A stretch of 64,000 bases of DNA from Anisakis pegreffii (Eukaryota; Nematoda; Chromadorea; Rhabditida; Anisakidae): positions 27,974-91,973 of the forward strand of contig JAPYMA010001094.1 in the NCBI GenBank assembly GCA_035041965.1, in the 5' to 3' direction. How positions within the stretch are numbered: the stretch's first letter is position 1; each line of letters starts with the position of its first letter. Position numbers and translations under genes: made by a program. Positions 51,601 to 62,257 of the stretch are shown here, piece by piece. The notes under the pieces are model-generated. The model searched no databases. It worked only from the letters and a program-made list of their open reading frames with translations, and had not been told where the DNA came from.

Positions 51601-53309
51601 TTATCGTTGTTTGTTGCAACGATTGTCAACGCTTATCTCTAGACATCTATAGATGCGTTTTGTTCGTTGAATACAAATGAACACACTCATCGTAATGGTA
51701 TCTGTAAGATCTCTCATTGAAAAAAGCCGCATTCTGTTTTAAAATGGAAACCTCACAAAGAATTTTGTGTGTGCATGAATTTTTCATGTCTCATACTATA
51801 TTGTACAACGATACCCATTTAGAAATGCCTAGACATTTGATCATTATCACGTTTCCATTTAAACGTATAATTTATACGCAAACATTTCACAATCGTTTTT
51901 TTGTTTTGAAATCTATTTTGGGTGGGAAATCAACAATATATCATTCATCAATTTCTCTACTGCACTCGGAGCTTTGAAAAAAAAAGATCATGCAAGATTC
52001 TGCGATAAACTGAGTGGCAGGCATCTCAAGTGTACACGTATGATCTCGTAAGCATTTGAGAACCTAAGTTCAACTACTCCACGACTTTTCTGCAAGTCTG
52101 AAACCGAAGTCATAATTTTCTTCGAGCGTGCGCGTTTTAGGTCACATATCCAGGGAATTCTTGCTCAGTCATTCGCAAATGCATGAAAGTTCAATGTTAT
52201 CAGAAGAGCACGACATCATGTCGCAACAATCAATTTCATTTATAAGCTTGCTTTAGACCTGGCAAAACGATTTGGAAATTGTTGAGCCGTATTCATTTAT
52301 GATACAGATTTAGGCGGCTCAGAGCCGATATCATATCAATAGACAGCCGATATCATATTAATAGACAGTTAACTAGAATAAACACAAGCATAATATGGCA
52401 GAAAATGATTAATAGGATCAATCATAAGTACCAAATGATCATCAATGATCGCTTGAATCCAACTGAATTATATGCTCCAGTAACCAACTGTATCGTTGCC
52501 AGTGGACGAAAGCAATGGTGAAACAAATCTTCATCAATATTCAATCTCATTTGTCTCAATCAAATCTAGTTTTAATGTTTTGATGATTAAGTTATCGATG
52601 AAGTGCCACATTTCAGGCTGTGGTTCCTCTCGACGTGGTCACAAACAGATGCTGTGTCCGTCTCGGAGTACACACCAATACGATGTTTGTATAACAGCTG
52701 AACAGTTATGTGATGATGTTGTCGATTGTCCTGGTGGTGAGGACGAGAACCCAACCAATTGTTTATTTTATAAATCTGTTAGTAGTGCACATTTTGATTA
52801 TGCCCAACTATTTTTTTTTGCATTCATTTCTTCGAATGACTGAACTTCTTTCACTCACATTCTTCCTGAACATTAAAATAACAAGCATCATTTTTTTTCG
52901 GAAAATCAGTGAAAAATTTTTTTGCTAGCACTTGCACATTAAATTTACGATAGATCAATTCCAATTTTGGGCTAGAATACCAAATGTTTAATATGCTATT
53001 AATTGAAAGTGTTCATTTAAGATATATGAATATTAATAAAAATAAAGAGATTTGAAAAAATGAAGAGATTTTTCCGATTAGCGTTTATAAAATAAGTTTT
53101 ATATGTTTTGCAGTGTTATCATAGGAAAAAATGCATAATTTGAACTCTAAACTATAAACGTGTATGGTAATGATTTTTGAACAACACAATATAATTATGT
53201 AAAAGATTGTGATTGTGTTCAATTGTTTCAGACTAAAGAGCAGCTAAAGCATATCTATAATACGGTGCTGCTGTTGGCCGATCATGCTACTGGTCATCAC
53301 GAATTATGA
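42643..53309 (+). CDS. Secreted LDL-receptor class A protein, HEN-1/Jeb-like
   Basis: Five exons join in phase to 233 residues: 42643-42872, 47755-47827, 50566-50725, 52617-52777 and 53232-53309. Residues 1-59 hold two hydrophobic runs, the second (ILFLTSFVFNHCFVGVLSA) shaped like a signal peptide. A Pro-rich stretch (PLPAPQPMMP), a helical segment (NLRRSIAVLREAVGNS), an acidic stretch (SELERIEEEVDSDER) and a basic RHRKRRKG cluster follow, the last a plausible processing site. The LDLa domain has six Cys in exon 4, with CDDVVDCPGGEDENPTNC as calcium-binding core. A 25-residue helical tail ends in TGA. A secreted protein with one C-terminal LDLa domain recalls nematode HEN-1 and fly Jelly belly, ligands of ALK-type receptors; this is architecture, not proven homology. 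Exon 3's start is weak (acceptor 'atcgtaag'); the better-looking acceptor at 50597 would break the phase, so an exon may be missing. Confidence 0.6.
44541..44666 (+). CDS. Small membrane-peptide frame inside an intron
   Basis: ATG frame of 41 codons beginning MAEHSSEIILFTLGVLITVM and ending CGKKNVR, with one membrane span. It contains a donor-like gtacgt. It lies in the first intron of the LDLa gene on the same strand. It may be a nested gene's first exon or chance. Confidence 0.2.
   Translation: MAEHSSEIILFTLGVLITVMIKALLLHTYVLFKECGKKNVR
46025..46110. repeat. Local repeat, copy 1
   Basis: 'tttgcattggaacctttaaaa' through 'attaaaagaatgcagcattg' resembles 46853-46980 ('attgcattggaacctttaga', 'gattaaaagaatgaagcgtt'). 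Both lie in the LDLa gene's first intron. Confidence 0.6.
46853..47040. repeat. Local repeat, copy 2
   Basis: Partner of 46025-46110. It also contains internal duplications such as 'gcagcaatttcataatactt' near 47000 matching 46965-46985. Confidence 0.6.
48700..48895. repeat. Intronic duplicate, copy 1
   Basis: Matches 49648-49840 at an offset of 948 bases: 'cacccaacatctcagttat', 'gataactcccacata', 'aaatgaaaccaaattgaagt'. About 85-90 percent identity by eye. Confidence 0.85.
49648..49840. repeat. Intronic duplicate, copy 2
   Basis: Direct-repeat partner of 48700-48895, in the same LDLa-gene intron. Confidence 0.85.
52323..52372. repeat. Short tandem duplication
   Basis: Two copies of 'agccgatatcatat(c/t)aatagac' in direct succession, about 250 bases before the LDLa exon. 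Confidence 0.85.
52617..52777 (+). CDS. LDLa domain exon (secure part of that gene)
   Basis: A 'catttcag' acceptor and gttagt donor bound the exon. Cysteine order matches LDL-receptor class A: CGSS..., MLCPS, DVCITAEQL, CDD, DCPGG, TNC. The Asp/Glu residues that bind calcium in the family are present (CDDVVDCPGGEDE). The exon both begins and ends between, not inside, the domain's core motifs. Confidence 0.85.
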
Positions 53310-53667
53310 ATCGGATGCAGAATCTGAACGAAACCCAAAATTTCTTCTCTGTGTTGTAAATCTCATCAGAATCGATGAAAACCAATCATGTACACCATTC
53401 TCATGCGGAAATTCGTTTGTGGATAAAATGCGAATTCTACGTTACGTCAACGTCAAAAACAGTCACTACCAAAGCAACTGGAAATGCATCTACCATGCAT
53501 ACACACACATATGAATCTTATCGAGAGTCATTTTATCGAAAAACAGCGTCTTTCTGCTCAAGAGAGAATGAAGCGTTTGAAAAACGAACTTTTGCGTTTT
53601 TTAAAACGAACGAAATGAATTATAAAGACGAAATTCGAGAATTGCAATTATAATTGAAATAATCTAT

Positions 53668-53673
53668 AATAAA
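53668..53673 (+). terminator. Polyadenylation signal of the LDLa gene
   Basis: AATAAA about 360 bases after the TGA at 53307-53309, in AT-rich sequence. Confidence 0.45.
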
Positions 53674-53679
53674 ATTGTT

Positions 53680-54800
53680 ATCGATCTCAACATTGCTGTA
53701 TGAATTACTCGTTCATTAATGCATGTGTATATGATGACTGGATGAATATAATGTTTGTTTGCTTGCTTATCAAATCACATCATAATATAGTTCAAACTTA
53801 GTCTATTTTACTATTTCATAACTCTTATCTACTCAACTCAGTAATTTATGTTCAAATAATTGGAGTGCAAAATTTCATCAACATTTACTTGAATTGGTTT
53901 GTTTATTTTTTCAGTTTTTCACTTCATTTGATATAATATGGTATGATTGAATTGTGCTCTTCCCCCTCTCGCTGTGAGTTTTCTTGTGGCTCTCAGTTTT
54001 TCTGATTGTGGCTGCTCTCCCAAGTCCATTTTTTTGCTGTTGTTTCCTCCAATTCGGTGCTTCTTTTTTTTCTCAAATGTTCGCTCAACTTCATTCAATT
54101 CATACAATTAATTGTAAACTACTGCAATGGATTTTTTTTGCTCCCCATGGAGGAATCTTTTGAAACTTTTTTCGATCTTCATTTTTGGAACGACCAATTC
54201 GACGATTAGCTGCTGTAAGGTAAGGTTTAATGTGCAAAAAATTGAGAAATCAACTCAAATTCCAATGAAATTGATGATAATAGATGAAATTAATTGGCGT
54301 GGCATATTTGAAATATGAAATCAGTCAGTATTAATTCATTCGTTTTCTTACTTACTTAGAGGTTATCAAAACTAAAATATTCCTGTTGCTCTCATCGTGG
54401 TGCCGTTCACTGATTGCTGATCGATAAGTTTTAAAAATTATTTCCCTTACAGCTTAACTTCAAATTTCAACTTCAACTTTAGTTGTTGGAGGACTTAATA
54501 ATTCTTTGTTATAATCGCACTGTAACGATGAGCCTACGTTAAGATGTGTAATATTCTCTTTATGACATTAAACATTAATAATTCTATTCACATCATCATC
54601 ATTATAATTATCGCTATTGTTAATATTATCACCATTGATATTATCGTTATGTTATGATTATTACTATTGTCATTATGATTATCAACACGATTATTTGCGA
54701 TTGCATAGGTCAATTTATTACATAGTAAGCTAGCCTTTGAGGGTTGTTTGACGTACGAGTTGTTTCTTGTTTGGTCTATTGTTATTATTTCGTTTATTCT
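53680..54800. other. AT-rich stretch, no supported gene
   Basis: Contains an ATT/ATC low-complexity run at 54590-54690 and only short frames. Confidence 0.4.
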
Positions 54801-54811
54801 CTTCATCGCGA

Positions 54812-55039
54812 ATGTTTGACAAAAATAATAATTCCGCTTTCATTGCCGTGCTATCACCTAACTCTTTCACACCGAGTGGAAATTCTTGGTTATGGTTTTG
54901 TTCATCTGAAGCTGAACTACCTTGGTTGATGGGGAATTTAAACCAGCAAACGCAACACTGGATGAAACCTCATTGCATAGTTCCAGATTCTTTAAATTCT
55001 CAAATCCGACGACGAAATTTCAGATTCGTGGATGGCTGA
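54812..55039 (+). CDS. Candidate coding segment, unknown product
   Basis: ATG frame of 75 codons beginning MFDKNNNSAFIAVLSPNSF, with WLWFCSSEAELPWLMGN and a basic end QIRRRNFRFVDG. Trp and Cys content is unusual for chance AT-rich frames. It may be one exon of the gene suggested at 55445-58482. An internal 'aaatttcag' at 55015-55023 could also be an acceptor. Confidence 0.25.
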   Translation: MFDKNNNSAFIAVLSPNSFTPSGNSWLWFCSSEAELPWLMGNLNQQTQHWMKPHCIVPDSLNSQIRRRNFRFVDG

Positions 55040-55444
55040 ACTAGATAACATTCTACAGTAGACAGCTTGAGGATATAATTATTGTTGCCAGCCACCTGAA
55101 TTTTAGTAAATAACGCAATAAAATCAACGCATGTTCGGGATTTATTGTTGAGCTGGTTGATGATAGAAAAATGTGAAGTGATTTGCGACGATGAAGTTCT
55201 CTCTCAACTACGAATCACGTTATGGGCTCATGCAACGTTTCAAGCAATGTTTTCATCTAGATCAGTTCAGATCAGAGCTGACGAAATTCATTAAGTAGTT
55301 ATTACAGATCGATATTTTTCTGAGTGATTACATCAACAGGATGGGAGTTGCAAGATGAAACAGTCTAATTTTGTTGCCGTTTCGCTGAACAGACACCAGC
55401 TTCTAAATTGAGCAGCCACGGTTTGCACATCGTCATAAAATTAG

Positions 55445-58400
55445 TTTGTTCGACACTGGAACAGAAGCCGAATTGTGTTTAGGATGCGATAAATATCACT
55501 CTGACGTGATTAAAGATGAACTGATAATGATAACGGTAAGATGAAACGAATGGTAAATGATAGCGAAATGGTGATTAATTAACGTGAACGGAACCACTGC
55601 AGTAAGACAATAAATGATGGTGTTGAAAAATGGGTTGATAGGCGAGCGTAACCGATAGGGAAAAGTGGGACCTTATTTCTGTGAAAAATGGACTTTTCAC
55701 AGAGATCGAGACATTGACGATTTATGTCTGAGGAATTTTCATTTGCTCTAGCAATATTTGAAGAAGTGAGTGTTTTCTTCTTATCGACACATACTTACGC
55801 TCAAGTTGAATTACACTCATATAATAACAAACGCACTTTACACTTGACTGCAGTGAAATCATGACGTGAGGCATTCACATCCATTCAGCACACTAGACGT
55901 CCAAACGGAAGTGAATAAGAAGGTGTTTCCAAAAAAGAATGCACAATCATATTACTAAAAGGATGAATATAGGGAATAAATTCGGAAGGTTCAATATTAC
56001 AAAGGTGGTGTTGTGAGATGAATTGTATCGAGTTTGTAAGCACAGCAATCTGAGGTAAGAAATTACTAATCCGATGAAACAATTGCAAACAACAACCACT
56101 GCAGTGTGAGATGATGTGGAATTGGATTAGGTAAAAGTGTGAATCTTCCAAAAAACTCCCAGAACTCGATGAATTGCACGACAGCTGTCAAAGGAGCATA
56201 TAAAAGGACGAACTGAGAACATGAATGCTGTTTGATTACTGCTCAGAAGGAGGCAGTAATCAAACAACTCTAAGTGAAGGTAAATCGATGTTTCATCAGA
56301 CTGCGTCAGGAATCAATTCGCTATGGATATTGAAACAATACTAATACACCATTCGATCGAGCAGAATCTCTGCATTCAGAATAATATATATTTTGTCGGG
56401 CGATTCCTCCTAGTTGAGGAGGTATAGCTATTTTATTAAAGCTATCTCCTCTAGCGCTGAGGTGCCCATTGATATGCATTTGATCACTATAGATCAATGC
56501 ATATTATACATTACCACAGAAATATGGAATTGATACATTCAAGCCTACCGTCTTCTCAAGTTTGCCCGGAAACATATTCAAGCTTGTACATCATTCGATT
56601 GAACAGAATCTCTGCTTTCTAAAAATGAAAAGCCTGCCGAGAAATTCCGCCTCTGCGAGGAGATATAGCTATTTTTCTGATGCTATAGGGGTTGGCACAT
56701 TCAAGCATACCGTACCCTCAGCTTTGACCGGTAACATATCAATTTCTTTACAACAGTCGATCGAGCAGAATCTCTGCATTCAGATTAATATATATTTTGT
56801 CGGGCGATTCCTCCTAGTTGAGGAGGTATAGCTATTTTATTAAAGCTATCTCCTCTAGCGCTGAGGTGCCCGTTGATATGCATTTGATCACTACAGATCA
56901 ATGCATATTATACATTACCACAGAAATATGGAATTGATACATTCAAGCCTACCGTCTTCTCAAGTTTGCCCGGAAACATATTCAAGCTTGTACATCATTC
57001 GATTGAACAGAATCTCTGTTTTCTAAAAATGAAAAGCTTGCCGAGAAATTCCGCCTCTGCGAGGAGACATAGCTATTTTTCTGATACTGTAGGGGTTAGC
57101 ACATTCAAGCTTATCGTACCCTCAGCTTTGGCCAGTAACATATCAATTTCTTCACACCAGTCAGTCGAACAGAATCTCTGCATTCAGAAAAATGTATATA
57201 TTGTCGGGTGATTTCGCTTAGTTGAGGAGATGTAGCTATTTTTTTAAAGCTATCTCAAGTAGCGCTGAGATTCTCGTTGATATGCATCTGATCACTTTAT
57301 ATCAATGCATATTATACATTACTATAGAAATATGGGCTTGATACATTGAAGCCTAACGTCTTCTCAAGTTTCCCGGAAAGTCATTGATGTTTGAACATCT
57401 TTCGAATTCCTTTATTCAGCGACGTTTTCGTCATTTATCATTAAAAGCCGAGAAGTTGCAAGTGATTTGCCAAAAATGCGACGTAATGATCGATCATAGT
57501 TAGATGCTTGCAAAAGTGTCGACTTCATGCAGAATTGTTGGTATTGAATCAGATAACTGAGAATTGATTTAATCTTTTCAGACTGCACTTACGGAAGTGA
57601 ATTGTGTAACCAATACGCAAATAGTTGCGATGGTCAGAATAATTTGAACGACTGCCTGAGATATGGACAACGTAGATGCATGGATGCTTGCTCTGAATGA
57701 ATAAATTTATTGTTGTGGTGCATATTATATATTGGAGATGTTGAATAAATGATTGGAGAATAAGCTGTTGTTTTGTGCACTTCTCACGCGGAAAATTTTG
57801 ATGAAATGAAATCATCCGGCTTCTGGATTGGGGAATGAGAATCGTCCCCACACAACATGGTTTTCAGACTCTCACTCTCCATATAGCTCGCCACCAATCT
57901 CCTTGTAGCAATTCTAACCACCTCCATCCTCTCAGATTGATTATAAATTGATGAGAATTCAACGGAAAATCACATTTTGTGGCTAGGAATTTTCCTGTTG
58001 AAAACCGTCAGTAGTATTGAAGTTTTCGTCAGACGACGTAAGCATTTTTTCTAAATCAAAGATCCTGTTCTGTTAAATGGATGTGATCGAATTTTACGAT
58101 GCTGGCAACATCTGTCGACATCAAAGATCCTGTTCCGTTAGATGAACATGAGGGGATGAATTGCTTAAGTATGTGCTATTTGATACACATCGACATCAGT
58201 ATTGTGATCCTACCTATTAATTCAGTGTAATAACAAATTGAGCTTTTTCAGCCTGATGTTGCATTCGGCAAATTATTCGGAGATTGCATGAAACAAATAA
58301 TCGTTTCGATTCACCTGTTCAGCCAAGCCAGTTTGAGCACGTATTTCGAATTGAAATTTTCAACTGTCTGCAATGCTCAGCATTTATTTCTATACAAGCC

Positions 58401-58482
58401 TGCTCACAGTCGGCTAAAAGATTTAGATGGCTCAGTTCATCCCGTTAAATCGAGACTACTTGCCATAACTGATGAGCCTTAG
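55445..58482 (+). CDS. Two-exon candidate ending at 58482
   Basis: Exon 55445-55535 (acceptor 'aaaattag', donor gtaaga) encodes LFDTGTEAELCLGCDKYHSD followed by VIKDELIMIT and ends in phase 0. Exon 58252-58482 (acceptor 'gctttttcag') begins in phase 0, encodes 76 residues (PDVAFGKLFGDCMKQIIVSI..., later LKDLDGSVHPVKSRLL) and ends in TAG. The last exon has good splice context and even composition. The first starts in phase 2, so exons are missing upstream. A small middle exon could use 57582 in phase 0. No family recognised. The intron contains the 404-bp tandem repeat. Confidence 0.35.
56353..57385. repeat. 404-bp tandem repeat, about 2.6 units
   Basis: Units start near 56353, 56757 and 57161 (partial). 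Units 1 and 2 are almost identical; unit 3 has diverged. Each unit holds two related halves: 'gatcgagcagaatctctgca' and 'gattgaacagaatctctgct' alternate at 242 and 162 bases. Each unit also holds two potential hairpins: GAGGAG..ATAGCT with AGCTAT..CTCC, and TATGCATTTGATC with GATCAATGCATA. Frames inside repeat with the unit but do not look like a gene. Confidence 0.93.
57582..57700 (+). CDS. Alternative Cys-rich terminal exon
   Basis: After an 'aatcttttcag' acceptor (phase 1) the frame encodes CTYGSELCNQYANSCDGQNN, then LNDCLRYGQRRCMDACSE and TGA. Six cysteines occur in 39 residues, and CDGQNNLNDC is faintly LDLa-like. AATAAA begins on the last base of the stop codon (57700-57705), so the transcript could end at once. 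In phase 0 the same acceptor opens TALTEVNCVTNTQIVAM up to a GT at 57633, which would join the exon at 58252 instead. Confidence 0.35.
57700..57705 (+). terminator. AATAAA overlapping a stop codon
   Basis: The sequence TGAATAAA places a polyadenylation signal directly on the stop of the Cys-rich terminal exon candidate. Confidence 0.35.
58055..58150. repeat. Short direct duplication
   Basis: 'atcaaagatcctgttctgtt' (58056-58075) recurs as 'atcaaagatcctgttccgtt' about 63 bases on, each followed by (a/g)(a)atg-type sequence. Confidence 0.8.
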
Positions 58483-58489
58483 TTCGATC

Positions 58490-59300
58490 TGCACAAGCGA
58501 GAGTGCAATGTTATCTCTGATCTGATCATAATACTTCAATTAGATTACCAATTCACTGAAGTATATCATTGATGGTTTGCATTTGATAAAATTCGGGAAG
58601 ATTGAAACATAAAGTGATCAACTCTGCAACAAAATAGTGTATATATGCTGCATGATCTGCGATGACAAAGTGACATAAACATGAACATCTAGATCAAATC
58701 AATTACGGTTCTCCCTTCTCACTCTCGACCACTTTTTTTGCTGATAAACATTCATTGAGTGGTTGCTTCATTTCGCTCAGCGTTCATCACTCTTCTTTCC
58801 TCATCACGTTAACGTTGTTGTTTATTCCCAGTTCTCACTTGATTACACACTTCATCATGCAATACCCTTTGCAATTCTCTCAAACGTCACTGTTGTTTTC
58901 ATTTAGACGTTCATACGCCACTACTCAAAATGACGTGTGCTGTTCGAAGGCTGCTATTGCACTTGACCAATTCCATAAATATTGCAGTCAGCAAAGGAAA
59001 CTCAACACAAGAATAGCATTGAATAGCATCGATTGTTAACTGCACATAAGGAATCAGTAATAGTCAAAAGGACTTCCGACATTGAGCCTATATCTAGAAT
59101 TCTTTTTAGGTAAATTTTTTCAGATACTGCCCAAAATGTTCATATTTTATACTTACTTGAGTTGTTCCAACTCGCTGGCAGTATCCCACATAACACTTTC
59201 CCAATCGAGTTAAGATATTTGAACTGAATCACACTCAAATCACACTCAAATGACTTCTGCGCTGCAAATCATACCATGCATGCTAAACTCTTTGCAAAAA
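58490..59300. other. No supported gene
   Basis: A hydrophobic plus-strand frame at 58755-59039 has no ATG at its start and no splice support. Confidence 0.35.
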
Positions 59301-59302
59301 CA

Positions 59303-59666
59303 TCAAATAAGCTCATCACTATTTTCCTCATCGATAGCTAATTTTTTATACTGAAAACAGCTGGTCGACGAAAGCGGTGCAATATCGATAGCAACCTTCG
59401 GGGAGATAATGATTATCTTAAGAATATTTTCCGAAGTTGTTTGAAAATGACAGTTCTTGCAACATTTCATGCCTTTTCGCGATCCTCCATTCAATAATTC
59501 TATTTCTCTGAAAGACATTTATTTTGTTGGGGCTGTTTAACGGATTAATGAATACTTCCAGGAATTTTGGAGTCCTTTCAATGCGCAAATTCTTCAGCAC
59601 ATCATTCATACATTCAAAATGCTTCCCCACTAATGCCCACTGTACCATGCCATATCCAAGCATCAT
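59303..59666 (-). CDS. Weak minus-strand candidate
   Basis: Minus strand opens at an ATG (59664-59666) with MMLGYGMVQWALVGKHFECM and continues NDVLKNLRIERTPKFLEVF. A 'aatgtctttcag' acceptor in the middle leads into a second frame with KGMKCCKNCHFQTTSENI, ending in TGA near 59303. The two frames do not join cleanly with the donors I can find. The plus strand here is also open. Confidence 0.2.
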
Positions 59667-59899
59667 ATTAAATTTCTTAGTAATGCAATGCAGGAAAACG
59701 ATTTTGTCAAGTCATGGTCAATATCAACATGATAATACCAACAATGCTCAGGATCTCAGTGAAATGCTAAAAGAATGCATCACCAAAACATTTGCCTGCA
59801 TAACAGTTTCACTAATAAAAAATAATCAGACTTTACCTGACCGTTTCATAAAGTTTTGTTCGATGTCTAATCACCGTTACTGAGGAAAGGACTGAATGC

Positions 59900-62240
59900 C
59901 AATAATTATAAGGAAAAAACTAGAAATGACGATAAGAAATACTATCGAACATGACAACGAATGGTTTTCTCTTCCTCATTTAATACGAAAACTCAAATAA
60001 ATGATATCGTACCTCGGTTTCGATTAATCACTTATACCTGTGATTGTGCTCTTTCTGTGCACCATGCATTAATACGATTCGTTCGCAGAACTTCATGTTA
60101 TTTATTTTCCATTATTCAGCTCAAATAATTCAATTTCAGTAATTAAGAGAGAAGGTACTGACCATACCTTGGCGAGTGGAAAAGAAAAGAATTGTGAAAT
60201 TATCAATTTTTAATGTATGTTTCGACTTCATTAACATACACTTTTTTCGTCGATTAACTTCGTTAATTTGCACATTATCATATGACCATCTACAAACAAA
60301 TATTCTCTTCGAGAATAAACTTTCTGGCAAAATGATCATCTAGTCTAGTCTCTTGTTATTCCTTAACCTTCGGAATTTTCAAGTTGAAACGTATAAATTG
60401 CATCACCATCGTTTAATTAATATCGTTATTATCACTGAGCTGAATTTTTCAGAATTTGTGATAAATTTTCAAATTCTATTTATTATAATCCGCTTACTTT
60501 CAGATTTTTTGAATTTAAAATATAGTGGTCGAGAGCAGCTTATCAGTTGGAAGCAACAAAAAAATGTAAGTTTTAAGCATAATTTCCGTTATCTATTTAT
60601 TCGTTTCTTTAAACTTTTTCTTATTCGAGTTAATGTCTTTGGAATATTGCGCTATTGATGTGTTCTTATCCCAATATATCGATAACTCATCATGATGTAT
60701 TGATAATTTCTTCACGTTTTGAAAAGTCGCATCTATATCAACACAAATTGCGTTTATCTGCAACATCGTCCATTTAATAATGGAAAATAACCAATCTCAC
60801 GCGTATATTCTTCTTAAATCTGCCTTCTTCCTTCTCCTAATCAAAGCAAGCAATTAAATCCTGTTCATTTATCTTACCTTCAAAAGAATATGCGAGCGAT
60901 TTCAGTCTATCTCACTGCGTGACATCAGCAATACGATTGAACTGATCTATATTCTAATATTTCATTTGGGCATTTCTCTGATTGCAATGAAGAAAAGAAC
61001 AATGACGTTGGAATAGAAATTTATTGAACAAAATTTTGAGGTGGAGAAATAAATCTTTAAACGCGCTGATAATTCCAAACTGAAAGTAACCTGCAAGAAA
61101 ACTCATTTTGACATTGCGTTTGCTTTTTCCTGCATGAAATGGTGAACTGATCAAGCGAAAGAGTTGAGAAGTGATCACTCGACCATTTGGGGTTAATTAT
61201 ATCACTTTACGTGCGATTAGCAGTATTGCTTGAGACTTATGTACTGATGATTGCCTTCCTGCCTTTTCTATTTTGCGCTTGATAACTCTGAAGCTTCCTT
61301 CGAATGTTTATGGATAGAACTTTCGCAAAAAACGCCTCGAAAATTTCAAAATCAAAGCAAACCTCATGCTTTCTTGATCCATTGCGCTCCTTTCATCGAA
61401 TATGAACAGCTGATTTGAACTGATCTGTCCATTGATTCGCTAGAACATTTCCATTTATCTGAATCACTGCAGTGAAATGTAGTTTGGTACGATCCAGCTG
61501 AAATTCTGGATATTACGAGAAATTTAAGATAGTGAATTCGGTTCCATTCATTCTTCGAAACATGCAATCGCTTCAGAGAATCATTCTAATCATGAAAAGA
61601 CTCTCCATGCTGCATTGAAATTACGTCAAAATATTTTATTGTCAAAACTTAATTTGAACATATAAGCAATTTTTGGATTATACCGCTGTCTTGAGGATCA
61701 CTTGATGATATGATTGGCCTGAAGAATGGAAAATTTTCTCATGCTCAGTTGATAATGCACAATAACTCTTTCGTTTGAAATTTGCACAGCAATTGATAAG
61801 TTCACCTTGCTCCGAGCCGTAGCATCGAAATGAGAGCCTTTTCAAGCAGTTTTCATTCGTTGCGCTTGATTATATCGATATGAACATCTTAGTTGAACAT
61901 TGGATCTATTTCATGAATTGCTTGATCATTCATATTATTCTACATGACCATATGCGAACATTGTTCGAGAATTGACATATAATTTGCCGAATGCTTGATG
62001 TATTGTTTGAGAATAACTTGGGTCTTATAATCAAACGCGTTAAAATGCAACAATTGATGAAATCGCACTGAATATTTCTGTGAGATTTGGGAAAATCTGA
62101 TTAGGATTCGGGGTCATTTGTTTTCGAAGATATCGAGGAGGATTCATTGAAGTATGTGAAAGTTATTCATCGTGGAAAAATAAAGAAGTTATTGCTTAGG
62201 TGGGATGAATTTTTCAAAAATCATTATTTCAAAAATGATG
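59900..62240. other. AT-rich stretch, no supported gene
   Basis: Only scattered short frames. Presumed intergenic sequence before the gene at 62258. Confidence 0.4.
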
Positions 62241-62241
62241 A

Positions 62242-62248
62242 ATTTCAG
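62242..62248 (+). promoter_or_regulatory. Acceptor-like ATTTCAG just before a start codon
   Basis: ATTTCAG lies nine bases before the ATG at 62258. That spacing is typical of a nematode spliced-leader acceptor, though an upstream cis intron cannot be excluded. Confidence 0.5.
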
Positions 62249-62257
62249 TTTTTTAAA

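Noticed and set aside
53375..53653. 92-codon frame right after the LDLa gene stop
   Set aside because: It lies between the stop and the AATAAA at 53668 with no splice site to reach it. It is best read as 3' UTR.
56414..56455. 'gaggaggtatagct' resembling the let-7 microRNA
   Set aside because: The let-7 seed GAGGTAG is not present and the mature sequence cannot be aligned. Only the hairpin itself is real.
56562..57211. Two similar 80-90 codon frames (residues such as NIFKLVHHSIEQNLCF)
   Set aside because: They repeat only because the 404-bp unit repeats, start at TTG, and have no splice or start context.
59524..59883. 119-codon plus-strand frame
   Set aside because: Starts at TTG, no splice support, and overlaps an equally open minus-strand frame.
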